NCBI RefSeq assembly: GCF_019428685.1
Contig: NZ_CP080095.1
Coordinates: forward strand, 124,001 to 188,000
Direction of reading: 5' to 3'
From: Paraburkholderia edwinii
GTDB taxonomy: Bacteria; Pseudomonadota; Gammaproteobacteria; Burkholderiales; Burkholderiaceae
DNA: 64,000 nt
A model generated the notes under the pieces. The model saw only the letters and a program-made list of their open reading frames with translations, made no database searches and was not told where the DNA came from. The position numbers and the translations under genes were made by a program. Numbering within the stretch: the stretch's first letter is position 1; each line of letters starts with the position of its first letter. This document shows positions 8,699 through 17,767 of the stretch, in pieces.

Positions 8699-9622
8699 GT
8701 GACGCTCGCCGACCCGGTCGCCGCCTATCTGTCGAGTCTCGAACACGAGCGGCGGCTGTCCGCGCATACGCTGCGCGGCTACACGCACGAACTCGACGAG
8801 CTGAAGAAGCTCGCGAACGGCCGGCCTCTGGAAAGCCTGACGGCGACCGACATCCGCGGCGCCGTCGCGCGTGCGTACGCGGGCGGTCTCACCGCGCGCT
8901 CGATAGCGCACCGGCTGTCGGCATGGCGCGCGTTTTATCGATGGCTCGCGGGGCGCGTCGAACTGCCGGCCAATCCGGTCGCGACGGTGCGCGCGCCGAA
9001 GCAGCCGAAAACGCTGCCGAAGGCGCTGTCGGTCGACGATACGCACAAGCTCATGGAAGCGCCCGTCGCCGGCAACACCGAAGGCCTGCGCGATCACGCG
9101 ATGCTCGAGCTGTTCTATTCGTCCGGCTTGCGGCTCGCGGAACTGGTCGGCCTCGACGTCCATTTCGCCGATGACGACGGTTATCGCTCGGCCGGCTGGC
9201 TCAAGCTCGATGCGGCAGAAGTCGAAGTGCTCGGCAAGGGCAATCGCCGGCGCGTCGTGCCGGTCGGCAGCAAGGCACTCGTTGCGTTACGCGCGTGGCT
9301 CGCCGTGCGCGGCGAGTTCGTCAAGCTCGATCCGCATCCGCTGTTTCTCAGCGCGCGCGGCAAGCGGATGTCGCCCAATGCCGTGCGCGAGCGCGTCAAG
9401 CGCATGGCGCTGCTGGCCGGCATTCCTGCTAATGTGCACCCGCACGTGCTGCGCCATTCGTTCGCGACGCACGTGCTGCAATCGAGCGGAGATCTGCGCG
9501 CAGTGCAGGAGCTGCTCGGCCACGCGAGCATCACGGCGACGCAGGTCTATACCGCGCTCGATTTTCAACACCTCGCGCAGGTCTACGATCAGGCGCATCC
9601 GCGCGCGAAAAAACGCGAATAG
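8699..9622 (+). CDS. xerC: Tyrosine recombinase XerC
   Basis: XerC acts with XerD at the dif site to resolve chromosome dimers. The 307-residue protein starts at GTG and has the N-terminal SAM-like DNA-binding domain (about 1-95). The catalytic domain keeps all family residues: Arg in SGLRLAELVG, Lys in LGKGNRRRVVP, HxxR in HVLRHSFATH, His in LLGHASITATQ and the nucleophile Tyr in TQVYTALDF. A short acidic insert (HFADDDGYRSAGWLKLDA) after the first Arg lengthens it a little over E. coli XerC. It closes the lpxL-dapF-DUF484-xerC run. Confidence 0.96.
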   Translation: MTLADPVAAYLSSLEHERRLSAHTLRGYTHELDELKKLANGRPLESLTATDIRGAVARAYAGGLTARSIAHRLSAWRAFYRWLAGRVELPANPVATVRAPKQPKTLPKALSVDDTHKLMEAPVAGNTEGLRDHAMLELFYSSGLRLAELVGLDVHFADDDGYRSAGWLKLDAAEVEVLGKGNRRRVVPVGSKALVALRAWLAVRGEFVKLDPHPLFLSARGKRMSPNAVRERVKRMALLAGIPANVHPHVLRHSFATHVLQSSGDLRAVQELLGHASITATQVYTALDFQHLAQVYDQAHPRAKKRE

Positions 9623-9802
9623 CGAAGGATGCGCGAAGCGCGCCGTGCCGCAAGGCGCGACCGACCGCTTAACCGCCAATCACCGCTGATGGCCGCGAGC
9701 TAGCCGCGAACTGGCTTCATCAGGCGCACGGGACGCAAGGCGCGCAGCGCTTCCCGTCATCCGCCCCAACGCACATTGTTCTGCTGAATACACCTAACAC
9801 TC

Positions 9803-11005
9803 ATGAATACCGTCACGCTCAAACCGTCGAAGGAAAAGTCGCTGTTGCGCCGCCACCCATGGGTCTACGCGAACGCGATCGATCGGGTCGACGGCAAGCC
9901 GGGCATCGGCGCGACCGTGCTCGTGCGCGCCCACGACGGCCGCTTTCTCGCGCGCGCCGCGTGGAGCCCGCATTCGCAGATTCGCGCACGCGTCTGGAGC
10001 TTCGACGAAGCCGAGCCGATCGACCACGCCTTCTTCAAGCGCCGCGTGCAGCGCGCGCGCGCGCACCGGCAGGCGATGGTGCGCGACACAGGCGCCGTGC
10101 GGCTGATTTTCGGCGAAGCGGACGGCTTGCCTGGCCTGATCGTCGACTACTACATCGCCGACGATGAAACCGCGCGCGGCCAGCTCGTCTGCCAGTTCAT
10201 GGCGGCCGGCGTCGAGGCATGGAAAGACGCGATCGTCGCCGCGCTGACGGGCACGACCGGCTGCCCGAACGTGTACGAGCGGTCGGACGTATCGATTCGC
10301 GACAAGGAAGGACTCGAGCCCATCACCGGCGTGATGGCCGGCGACGCTCCGCCCGACACGCTGATTGCGAGCGAAAACGGCGTGAGATATCACGTCGACG
10401 TGCGCAATGGCCACAAAACCGGCTTTTATGTCGACCAGCGCGACAACCGCGCGCTCGTTCAGCAGTACGCGCACGATCGCGACGTGCTGAACTGCTTCTG
10501 CTACACGGGCGGCTTTTCGCTGGCGGCGCTCAAAGGCGGCGCGAAGCGCGTCGTATCGATCGATTCGTCGGGCGAAGCACTCGCGCTTGCGCAGCAAAAC
10601 GTCGTAGCAAACGGCTTCGACCCCGCTCGCGCCACATGGCTCGACGCCGATGCGTTCAAGACGCTGCGACGCCTGGCCGACGAAGGCGAGCGCTTCGACC
10701 TCATCGTGCTGGACCCGCCGAAGTTCGCGCCCTCGCGCGAGCATGTCGACCGGGCCGCGCGCGCGTACAAGGACATCAACCTGAGCGGTTTCAGGCTGCT
10801 GCGTCCGGGCGGCCTGTTGTTCACGTATTCGTGCTCGGGCGCGATCGATGCTGATCTGTTTCAGAAGATCGTCGCGGGCGCGGCAGCGGATGCGCGTGTC
10901 GATGCCCGAATCCTCAAGCGCCTCGGCGCCGGCGTCGACCATCCGCTGCTGACGGCCTTCCCGGAAGGGGAATACCTGAAAGGCCTATTGTTGCAAATCA
11001 CGTGA
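9803..11005 (+). CDS. Class I SAM-dependent rRNA methyltransferase, RlmI-like
   Basis: A 400-residue protein of the RlmI family, which makes 5-methylcytosine in 23S rRNA (position 1962 in E. coli). It has an N-terminal PUA-like RNA-binding domain (about 1-75: SLLRRHPWVYANAID), a middle region, and a Rossmann methyltransferase domain with the SAM motif FCYTGGFSLAALKGGA, the acidic residue in RVVSIDSSGEAL, and the catalytic-site motif LDPPKFAPSREH. It is separated from xerC by 180 bases in which I see nothing. The exact target base is inferred from the family only. Confidence 0.9.
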   Translation: MNTVTLKPSKEKSLLRRHPWVYANAIDRVDGKPGIGATVLVRAHDGRFLARAAWSPHSQIRARVWSFDEAEPIDHAFFKRRVQRARAHRQAMVRDTGAVRLIFGEADGLPGLIVDYYIADDETARGQLVCQFMAAGVEAWKDAIVAALTGTTGCPNVYERSDVSIRDKEGLEPITGVMAGDAPPDTLIASENGVRYHVDVRNGHKTGFYVDQRDNRALVQQYAHDRDVLNCFCYTGGFSLAALKGGAKRVVSIDSSGEALALAQQNVVANGFDPARATWLDADAFKTLRRLADEGERFDLIVLDPPKFAPSREHVDRAARAYKDINLSGFRLLRPGGLLFTYSCSGAIDADLFQKIVAGAAADARVDARILKRLGAGVDHPLLTAFPEGEYLKGLLLQIT

Positions 11006-11241
11006 TCGCCCATAGTTCTGACTGTTTCACGAGGGCGAACGGCGCCGGTATGACTTAGCCGAAACCGGGCGTTCGGCAGCGCCCCCGCAGATATGTTTCA
11101 ATATCCGGCTCGATCCGCCGGGGCAGGGCTTGAATAAAGCTCAACAAGCCGGCGGTTCCCGCCCCCGATTCACACGTGGGTCTTATTTAGTCCGCTCATT
11201 GAGCCTATGAGATTCACCCCATACAGGACAGGCGACACGAT

Positions 11242-12330
11242 ATGGCGACCAACATGATTCCCGTGACCATCCTCACCGGCTTTCTGGGCAGCGGCAAAAC
11301 CACGCTGCTCAAGCGCATCCTGACCGAGCAGCACGGCATGAAGATCGCCGTGATCGAAAACGAGTTCGGCGAAGAGAACATCGACAACGAGATCCTCGTG
11401 CAGGAGTCCGATGAGCAGATCATCCAGATGAGCAACGGCTGCATCTGCTGCACGATCCGCGGCGACCTCGCGCGCGTGCTGGCCGATCTCGCCGCGCAGA
11501 AGCAGGCGGGCAAGCTCGATTTCGAGCGCGTCGTGATCGAGACCACGGGTCTCGCGAACCCGGGCCCGGTCGCGCAGACGTTCTTCATGGACGACAGCAT
11601 CGCCGACGAATTCCTGCTCGACGCGATCATCACGCTCGTCGATGCGAAGCACGCGAACCATCAGCTCGATGAACACGAAGTCGTGCAGCGCCAGGTCGGC
11701 TTCGCGGATCGGCTGTTCGTCACGAAATCGGATCTGGTCGACGAAGCGGCGCTCGGCGACCTGCGGCATCGTCTGATGCATATGAACCCGAAGGCGGCGA
11801 TCAGGGTCGTGAACTTCGGCGACGCCGAGATCAAGGAAATTTTCGACCTGCGCGGCTTCAACCTCAACGCGAAGCTCGAGATCGACCCCGACTTCCTTGC
11901 CGAAGACGAGCACGATCACGACCACGCGCATGATCACGATCACGACCATGCCAGCTGCGATCACGAGCATGGCCATTGCGATCACGAAGGTCACGACCAC
12001 GCGCATCACCACCACCATCACGCGCATCACGACGACAAGATCAAATCGTTCGTGTATCGCAGCGACAAACCGTTCGATCCGAACAGGCTCGAAGACTTCC
12101 TCGGCGGTATTCTGCAGATCTACGGCGAGCGGCTGTTGCGCTACAAGGGCGTGCTGTACATGAAGGGCGTCGATCGCAAGGTGGTGTTCCAGGGCGTCCA
12201 TCAGATGATGGGCAGCGATCTCGCAGCCAAGTGGCTACCTGCCGAGAAGAAGACCAACAAGATGGTCTTTATCGGCATTGAGCTGCCGCAGGATCTGATC
12301 ACCGACGGCCTCGACGCGTGTCTTGTCTGA
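11242..12330 (+). CDS. COG0523 (CobW/ZNG1-like) GTP-binding metallochaperone
   Basis: A 362-residue G3E-family GTPase. The Walker A motif GFLGSGKTT (13-21), the metal-binding CxCC in NGCICCTIRGD (67-70) and the C-terminal CobW domain are clear. Between about 223 and 264 runs a tract with some 20 histidines and two cysteines, a typical metal-loading segment. COG0523 proteins deliver metals, most often zinc, to client enzymes under scarcity (family knowledge). The next gene is a dksA without zinc ligands, a pairing that fits zinc-economy biology. GATAT-N6-ATATC at 11090-11105 is the only operator-like repeat I see upstream. Confidence 0.9.
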   Translation: MATNMIPVTILTGFLGSGKTTLLKRILTEQHGMKIAVIENEFGEENIDNEILVQESDEQIIQMSNGCICCTIRGDLARVLADLAAQKQAGKLDFERVVIETTGLANPGPVAQTFFMDDSIADEFLLDAIITLVDAKHANHQLDEHEVVQRQVGFADRLFVTKSDLVDEAALGDLRHRLMHMNPKAAIRVVNFGDAEIKEIFDLRGFNLNAKLEIDPDFLAEDEHDHDHAHDHDHDHASCDHEHGHCDHEGHDHAHHHHHHAHHDDKIKSFVYRSDKPFDPNRLEDFLGGILQIYGERLLRYKGVLYMKGVDRKVVFQGVHQMMGSDLAAKWLPAEKKTNKMVFIGIELPQDLITDGLDACLV

Positions 12331-12904
12331 GTTCGCGGCTTGAACTCGCGGCTTGAGTTCGCGGCCTGAATTCGCTGCCGCGCGGCAGGCGATCGTAACG
12401 GCCGTTGCGATCGCGCGAAACACGGGGAATTCCTGCGGTCTAACGTACGCAGGACCATCGCTTTTTAACAGTTGCCGCGTTATATTTTGTCGATATCCGG
12501 GGTCGTGACAGGGATTGCCCCGGATTGCGGGGCTGCATTGTGATTCAGTTACAATACAGCCCCGCTGGAGAATGAGAACGAATCGCCCGGTCAGCGCGCA
12601 ACCGTGCCGGGCAAGCAAAGGCGCCGGAAAACCTGATCCGGGGAATACGCCGATATGCCGGCAGGCACGCCGGCTCATTACGCGCGCTGCCAGGGAAGCA
12701 TTGCCTCAGGAGTAGCTGTATCTGTAGATCGGTTTCCAGAGGAGTTCGGCCCCGCATCGGCGCTTCGGCGTCACGACAGCCCACCGTCCGTGTTCGCCGG
12801 CGCGAGAATTGAGCGTCTTCAAAGCGACTTTGAAGCGCCTATGCGGGCAACACGAAAGTGCGGGCAAATCTCACCGTTTGCCTCACATTGAAGAAGCAAG
12901 CCAG
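12331..12904. other. Intergenic region and long leader upstream of dksA
   Basis: About 570 bases without a supportable gene. It begins with three short direct repeats after the COG0523 stop (GTTCGCGGCTTGAACTCGCG and similar), and holds the palindrome at 12527-12565. If the promoter lies in that palindrome, dksA has a leader of about 340 nt. Open frames here have no ribosome binding site and no family resemblance. Confidence 0.55.
12527..12565. promoter_or_regulatory. 14-bp palindrome overlapping the presumed dksA -10 box
   Basis: GCGGGGCTG-C-ATTGT, a nine-base centre, then ACAAT-A-CAGCCCCGC: a 14-bp inverted repeat broken by one C/A mismatch. TACAAT (12550-12555), a good -10 box, forms part of the right arm. 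No T-run follows on either strand, so it is not an intrinsic terminator. It may be an operator or a 5' hairpin. Confidence 0.5.
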
Positions 12905-13324
12905 ATGACGACGAAACGACTCTTGACTGAAGCCGAAATCCTGAAGATGAGCGACAAGGATTACATGAACGAGGATCAGCTCGCTTTCTTCAAGAACCGG
13001 CTCGAGCAGCTGCAAGCGGAGATTCTCCGCAATGCCGGCCAAACCACCGAAAATCTGCGCGAAACCGTGATCGTGCCGGACCCGGCCGATCGCGCGACGA
13101 TCGAGGAAGAGCATGCACTCGAACTGCGCACGCGCGATCGCGAGCGCAAGCTGCTGAAGAAAGTGCAGCAGTCGCTCGCGCGGATCGAATCGGGTGAGTA
13201 CGGCTGGTGCGAAGAAACCGGCGAGCCGATCGGCATTCCGCGCCTTATCGCGCGGCCGACCGCCACGCTGTCGCTCGAAGCGCAGGAGCGCCGCGAGCTG
13301 CGCCAGAAGCTGTTCGGCGACTGA
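12905..13324 (+). CDS. dksA: RNA polymerase-binding factor DksA, zinc-finger-less type
   Basis: DksA enters the secondary channel of RNA polymerase and with ppGpp tunes rRNA and amino acid promoters. The protein has 139 residues with a long coiled coil; the tip motif DPADRA (59-64, DxxDxA) needed for activity is intact. The C-terminal finger keeps the fold sequence GEPIGIPRLIARPTA, but of the four zinc cysteines only Cys102 remains; the others are Thr105, Ser123 and Ala126. So it should work without zinc. I start at MTTKRLLTEAEIL (12905); the open frame extends upstream without support. It has its own terminator. Confidence 0.95.
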   Translation: MTTKRLLTEAEILKMSDKDYMNEDQLAFFKNRLEQLQAEILRNAGQTTENLRETVIVPDPADRATIEEEHALELRTRDRERKLLKKVQQSLARIESGEYGWCEETGEPIGIPRLIARPTATLSLEAQERRELRQKLFGD

Positions 13325-13375
13325 ACGTCTGTCAGGCGCGGCGCGGGGTCCGCGTCCTTATCGCTGCTTCCTCGT

Positions 13376-13409
13376 GAGGCGCACGGGTTCGTGCGCCTCT
13401 TTTGTTTTC
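13376..13409 (+). terminator. Intrinsic terminator of dksA
   Basis: GAGGCGCAC (13376-13384) pairs with GTGCGCCTC (13391-13399) across six bases and is followed by TTTTGTTTT. Confidence 0.95.
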
Positions 13410-13579
13410 AGTTTCGTCTCCCGTCTCGATCGCAACCGCGTTGCAACCGCAACGACAGGTAAGCTTCACCGTCATCGGCGTTTGAAATCACGCACGATTT
13501 ACCGGTCATTTCAGATTCTTCTGTCGAAATTCTCGGCAATTGCGCACGCCATTTCTGACGCGCTCATCACCACGGCCCC

Positions 13580-13607
13580 CTTGATATGGGCTCGTAAGCC
13601 CTAAAAT
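13580..13607 (+). promoter_or_regulatory. Candidate heat-shock (sigma-32) promoter of hslVU
   Basis: CTTGATA (13580-13586) and CCCTAAAAT (13599-13607) lie 12 bases apart, close to the sigma-32 pattern CTTGAAA and CCCCATNT. They sit 125 bases before hslV, a classic heat-shock operon. The match is good but not perfect, and part of it could serve sigma-70 (TTGATA, TAAAAT). Confidence 0.45.
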
Positions 13608-13731
13608 AAACCGGATGCGTAGAACGCGCGCGCGTTGAAGAAACGTCGCGCGCCGTCCGCTGTCACGGATTTTCGCGGTGACGCAGCGCCGGCACCGCGT
13701 ACCACCTGTTTTGCACAAGGAAGGAACGCAT

Positions 13732-14268
13732 ATGGAGCAATTTCACGGCACGACGATCGTCTCCGTGCGCCGCGGCGATAAGGTCGCGCTTGGCGGAGAC
13801 GGCCAGGTCACGCTCGGCAATATCGTCATGAAGGGCGGCGCGAAGAAAGTCCGGCGCATCTATAACGGCAAGGTGCTGGTCGGATTCGCCGGCGGCACGG
13901 CCGACGCCTTTTCGCTGCTCGATCGCTTCGAAGCAAAGCTGGAAAAGCACCAGGGCAACCTCACCCGCGCGGCCGTCGAGCTCGCGAAAGACTGGCGCAC
14001 CGACCGCATGCTGCGCCGGCTCGAGGCCATGCTGATCACTGCCGACGCGCAGACCACACTGGTCATCACCGGCAACGGCGACGTGCTCGATCCTGAAGGC
14101 GGCATCTGCGCGATCGGCTCCGGCGGCGCGTATGCGCAGGCCGCGGCCCGAGCGCTCACGGACAACACCGAGCTGTCGCCGCGCGAAATCGTCGAAAAGT
14201 CGCTCGAGATTGCCGGCGACATGTGCATCTATACGAACCACAATCGCGTCATCGAGACGATCGAGTAA
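13732..14268 (+). CDS. hslV: ATP-dependent protease subunit HslV
   Basis: HslV is the peptidase of the HslUV (ClpYQ) protease, two stacked hexamers with an N-terminal threonine nucleophile. The 178-residue protein starts [18 protein letters not shown], so removal of six residues exposes Thr7. The family block [13 protein letters not shown] is present. AAGGAAGGAA lies just before the ATG at 13732; the frame is open 18 codons further up but lacks family sequence. hslU follows nine bases later. Confidence 0.97.
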   Translation: MEQFHGTTIVSVRRGDKVALGGDGQVTLGNIVMKGGAKKVRRIYNGKVLVGFAGGTADAFSLLDRFEAKLEKHQGNLTRAAVELAKDWRTDRMLRRLEAMLITADAQTTLVITGNGDVLDPEGGICAIGSGGAYAQAAARALTDNTELSPREIVEKSLEIAGDMCIYTNHNRVIETIE

Positions 14269-14277
14269 GGACCCACG

Positions 14278-15618
14278 ATGAGCACCATGACTCCCGCCGA
14301 GATCGTCTCGGAACTCGACAAACACATCATCGGTCAGGACCGCGCGAAGAAGGCCGTCGCCGTCGCGCTGCGCAATCGCTGGCGCCGTCAGCAGGTCGCC
14401 GACCCACTCAGGCAGGAAATCACGCCGAAGAACATTCTGATGATCGGACCGACCGGCGTCGGCAAGACCGAGATCGCACGGCGTCTCGCGAAGCTCGCGG
14501 ACGCACCGTTCATCAAGATCGAAGCGACCAAATTCACCGAAGTCGGTTACGTGGGCCGCGACGTCGACAGCATCGTGCGCGACCTGATGGAGATTTCGGT
14601 CAAGCAGACGCGCGAGACGGAAATGCGCAAAGTGCGCACGAAAGCGCAGGACCAGGCCGAAGACCGCATCCTCGATATCCTGCTGCCGGGCGCGCGCCCG
14701 GTCGGCTTCGGCTCGGGCGGCGCCGAGCATCACGACGAACCGAGCTCGACGCGCCAGACATTCCGCAAGCGCCTGCGCGAGGGCCAGCTCGACGATAAGG
14801 AAATCGAACTGGACATCGAGGCGCCCGCAAGCGGCATGGACATCATGGGTCCGCCCGGAATGGAAGACATGACCGAGCAGATCCGTTCGATGTTCGCGAA
14901 TCTGGGCGGCGGCAAGAAGACGCGCCGCAAGCTCAAGGTGAAGGAAGCGTTGAAGCTGCTGACCGATGAGGAAGCGGGCAAGATGCTCAACGACGAGGAA
15001 ATCAAGACGCGCTCGGTACAGAACGTCGAGCAGAACGGCATCGTGTTCCTTGACGAAATCGACAAGATCGCGTCGCGCAACGAAGCGGGCGGCGGCGAGG
15101 TGTCGCGTCAGGGCGTGCAGCGCGATCTGCTGCCGCTCGTCGAAGGCACGACGATCAACACGAAGTACGGGATGGTGAAGACCGATCACATCCTGTTTAT
15201 CGCTAGCGGCGCATTCCATCTGGCCAAGCCGAGCGATCTGATTCCGGAACTGCAAGGGCGCTTTCCGATTCGCGTCGAGCTTGATTCGCTGTCGGTGAAG
15301 GACTTCGAAGCGATTCTGGTCGCCACCGACGCGAGCCTCGTCAAGCAATACCAGGCATTGCTCGAAACCGAAGACGTGCACCTCGAATTCGCCGACGACG
15401 GCATCCGGCGTCTTGCGGAAATCGCGTTCTCCGTGAACGAGAAGACCGAGAATATCGGTGCGCGGCGGCTTTATACGGTGATCGAAAAGCTGCTCGAGGA
15501 AGTGTCGTTCTCGGCCGGCAACCATGCGGGCACGAATGTCGTGATCGACGGCGCGTATGTCGACCGCGCGCTCAACGAAGTGGCCGACGACGAAGATCTT
15601 TCGCGCTACGTGCTGTAA
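14278..15618 (+). CDS. hslU: ATP-dependent protease ATPase subunit HslU
   Basis: HslU unfolds substrates and feeds them to HslV. The 446 residues show the N-terminal [17 protein letters not shown], Walker [10 protein letters not shown] (about 62-70), the intermediate I domain (about 110-240) that selects substrates, Walker [10 protein letters not shown] (about 257-265), and the C-terminal [17 protein letters not shown] tail (here [12 protein letters not shown]) that docks into HslV. It ends in an intrinsic terminator shared with the convergent regA. Confidence 0.97.
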   Translation: MSTMTPAEIVSELDKHIIGQDRAKKAVAVALRNRWRRQQVADPLRQEITPKNILMIGPTGVGKTEIARRLAKLADAPFIKIEATKFTEVGYVGRDVDSIVRDLMEISVKQTRETEMRKVRTKAQDQAEDRILDILLPGARPVGFGSGGAEHHDEPSSTRQTFRKRLREGQLDDKEIELDIEAPASGMDIMGPPGMEDMTEQIRSMFANLGGGKKTRRKLKVKEALKLLTDEEAGKMLNDEEIKTRSVQNVEQNGIVFLDEIDKIASRNEAGGGEVSRQGVQRDLLPLVEGTTINTKYGMVKTDHILFIASGAFHLAKPSDLIPELQGRFPIRVELDSLSVKDFEAILVATDASLVKQYQALLETEDVHLEFADDGIRRLAEIAFSVNEKTENIGARRLYTVIEKLLEEVSFSAGNHAGTNVVIDGAYVDRALNEVADDEDLSRYVL

Positions 15619-15670
15619 TTCTCAGCGCGCGTTACGCTGCGTGGTCCGTATGTAGTTTGGCGAAATTGAA

Positions 15671-15707
15671 ACGGGCGGCTTCGTGAGAAGCCGCCCGTTT
15701 TTCTTTG
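15671..15707 (+). terminator. Intrinsic terminator of hslVU, probably bidirectional
   Basis: ACGGGCGGCTTC (15671-15682) pairs with GAAGCCGCCCGT (15687-15698) across GTGA and is followed by TTTTTCTTT. On the minus strand TTTCAATTT follows, so it may also end regBA. Confidence 0.93.
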
Positions 15708-15765
15708 CCGCTCGCGGCATCCATGACGCTTGTGCGCGCCACGTCGCGCCGACGCCAGCCGAACG

Positions 15766-16308
15766 CTATTGCTTGACCGGCCGCTTCGCGAGCTTGCGCT
15801 GCAAGGTGCGTCGATGCATGTTCAACGCGCGCGCGGTCGCCGAAATATTGCCGCTGTTTTCCGCCAGCACGCGCTGGATATGTTCCCACTCGAGCCGCGC
15901 GACCGACAGCGGCGTCGGATGCTCGATCGCCTCTTCCGCCTGCACCGCGCTCGCTTCGCTTTGCAGCGCCGCGAGTATCGTCTCCACATTGGCCGGCTTC
16001 GCCAGATAGTTGTCCGCACCGTCCTTCACCGCCTGCACCGCGGTCGCGATGCTCGCGTAGCCGGTCAGCACAAGCATGCGCGCGTTCGGCTGCAGCTCGC
16101 GCAACGGCGCGACAAGATTGAGGCCCGAGTCCTTGCCCAGATGCAGATCGACGGTGATCTGGCCGAACTTCTGCTGGTTCGCGAGGCGAATCGCGTCGTC
16201 CGCGTTGTGTGCCTCGGCCACCGTGTAGCCACGCCGCGTCAGACCGCGCGCGAGAATGCCGGAGAACACCTCGTCATCGTCGATCACGAGGAAATTCATG
16301 TCGCTCAT
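15766..16308 (-). CDS. regA: Response regulator RegA/PrrA/ActR type
   Basis: A 180-residue global redox response regulator. The receiver domain (about 5-120) carries the acidic pocket FLVIDDDEVF and the phosphorylation site Asp54 in TVDLHLGKD. The C-terminal Fis-type helix-turn-helix (SGNISATARALNMHRRTLQRKL) is characteristic of RegA/PrrA. Its start overlaps the regB stop in ATGA, so the pair is translationally coupled. In related bacteria RegA controls respiration, carbon and nitrogen fixation and electron flow in response to quinone redox state; the targets here are unknown. Confidence 0.93.
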   Translation of the reverse strand: MSDMNFLVIDDDEVFSGILARGLTRRGYTVAEAHNADDAIRLANQQKFGQITVDLHLGKDSGLNLVAPLRELQPNARMLVLTGYASIATAVQAVKDGADNYLAKPANVETILAALQSEASAVQAEEAIEHPTPLSVARLEWEHIQRVLAENSGNISATARALNMHRRTLQRKLAKRPVKQ

Positions 16309-17630
16309 GCTTGTTTCTCCTTGTTGGACGACGCCAGGCCTTTATCGGCCGCGCCGGATGAATCGTAAGCCGCGACCGGCAGCCGCAGCACCGCGCGCGT
16401 GCCGCGCGGCGTGACTTCGCGCGGCCTCGTGTCGCGCGCATCGGTGAGCTCGATCGAGCCGCCCAGGCGCGCCGCCGCCGAAAACGCGAGATACAGGCCG
16501 ACGCCGTGGCCGCCCTGCGTGCTGTCGACCGGCGCCGTGCCGAGCGACGCGCGCAGCGAGGCGGGAATGCCGGGCCCGGCGTCGCACACTTCGAATTCGA
16601 TCGCGCTGCCGTGTTCGACCAGCGACGCTTTCAGCGTGACGTGATCGCGGCTCGCGCGCGCGGCATTGTCGAGCAGGATGGTCAGGATCTGGCTGACGGC
16701 GACCGTGTCGTCGACCACGGCGCCGGCCGGGGCCGCGGCAAGCGTATCGAGCTCGACATGCGGGTGACGCAGCCGCCATTGCTGCACGAACGAATCGAGC
16801 CACTCGCCGACCGACTGGCGGCTGCCCGGCGCCGACGCCCGGCTGCGCAGACGCGCGAGCGCTGAAGTGCACATCGACATCTGCTGCTCGAGCAGATCGA
16901 TATCGGCTGCATACGGTTTGAGCCCCGTGTCGGTGCGCGCCGCGTCGCGCAATTCTTCGGTGAGCATCGCAATCGTGGACAACGGCGTACCGATTTCGTG
17001 CGCGACGGTCGCCGCCTGCACGCCGAGCGCGACCGCGCGCTCGTCGCGCAACAGCCGCTGCTGCGCGTCGCCGAGCGCCGCATCGCGCTGGCGCAGCGCC
17101 TGCGACATCCGCGCGACGAACCACGCGATCAACCCGACGCTGACCGTGAAGTTCACCCACATGCCGGCGCGGTAGTAGTCGAACAGGTTCGCCGGGTTAT
17201 CCAGATTGAGCGGCACCGATTCGAAACCGAGCACTGCGTAGCATGCGACCGCGAACGCGGCGAGCCAGATCATCAGGTGCCACGGCAGCACGGCTGCCGC
17301 GATCGCGAGCGATGGCAGGTACAGCGAAACGAATGGATTGGTTGTGCCGCCGGACAGGAACAGCAGCGCCGATAGCGCACCGAGATCGACCCACAGTTGC
17401 CCGAACAGCTCGAGGTTCGACTCGGGCCGCTGCATCGAGACGCGCAGCCACGTAAAGCCGTTGAAGATCACCTCGAGACCGATCACGAGCAGCATCGCGG
17501 GCAAAGGCAGCGTGACGCCGACGAAAGTCTGGACGAACGCGATGGTCAGCAACTGGCCGATGATGGCGAGGCTGCGCAGCCAGAAAAGATGCTCGAGATT
17601 GACCCGGCCGGTGTTCATGATGCGGTGCAT
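16305..17630 (-). CDS. regB: Redox sensor histidine kinase RegB/PrrB type
   Basis: A 441-residue inner-membrane kinase, partner of RegA. Six membrane helices occupy about 15-175. The quinone-binding motif GGTTNPF (94-100) of RegB is intact. The H-box HEIGTPLSTI places the phosphorylated His at 211. Cys254 in EQQMSMCTSALARL sits about where R. capsulatus RegB has its redox-active cysteine, so both redox inputs may be kept. The ATPase domain shows N and G boxes (LLDNAARAS, GGHGVGLYLAFSAA). I use MHRIMNTGR at 17630; the Met at 17618 is possible. Confidence 0.93.
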   Translation of the reverse strand: MHRIMNTGRVNLEHLFWLRSLAIIGQLLTIAFVQTFVGVTLPLPAMLLVIGLEVIFNGFTWLRVSMQRPESNLELFGQLWVDLGALSALLFLSGGTTNPFVSLYLPSLAIAAAVLPWHLMIWLAAFAVACYAVLGFESVPLNLDNPANLFDYYRAGMWVNFTVSVGLIAWFVARMSQALRQRDAALGDAQQRLLRDERAVALGVQAATVAHEIGTPLSTIAMLTEELRDAARTDTGLKPYAADIDLLEQQMSMCTSALARLRSRASAPGSRQSVGEWLDSFVQQWRLRHPHVELDTLAAAPAGAVVDDTVAVSQILTILLDNAARASRDHVTLKASLVEHGSAIEFEVCDAGPGIPASLRASLGTAPVDSTQGGHGVGLYLAFSAAARLGGSIELTDARDTRPREVTPRGTRAVLRLPVAAYDSSGAADKGLASSNKEKQA

Positions 17631-17681
17631 CGTGTCAGTTTAACCGCTCAAAGGGCCGGTTCGGGCTACGCAGGGTGCGCC

Positions 17682-17702
17682 GCGTCATTGTGTCACTGAC
17701 GC
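17682..17702. promoter_or_regulatory. Inverted repeat upstream of regB
   Basis: GCGTCA (17682-17687) and TGACGC (17697-17702) form a perfect 6-bp inverted repeat around nine bases, 52 bases before the regB start. It could be an operator, for example for RegA autoregulation, but I cannot assign it. Confidence 0.3.
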
Positions 17703-17767
17703 AACACGTGGGGCTGCTGAGAGCCTGGCCCGGCCTGGCCCGACCGGACCGCGGCGTCCCGCTTCGG

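Noticed and set aside
8699..9622. xerC as a phage or island integrase
   Set aside because: Its place in lpxL-dapF-DUF484-xerC and its length are those of the housekeeping recombinase.
11923..12033. Histidine codon run as a DNA repeat or CRISPR-like array
   Set aside because: It is in frame inside the COG0523 gene and matches the metal-binding tract of that family.
12655..12891. 78-codon frame in the dksA leader
   Set aside because: No ribosome binding site, unlikely composition and no family; treated as untranslated leader.
13663..15525. 620-codon minus-strand frame opposite hslVU
   Set aside because: Shadow of two certain genes; no ribosome binding site or domain. The same applies to the 877-codon frame at 28395-31028 opposite gatBA and the 633-codon frame at 53607-55508 opposite topB.
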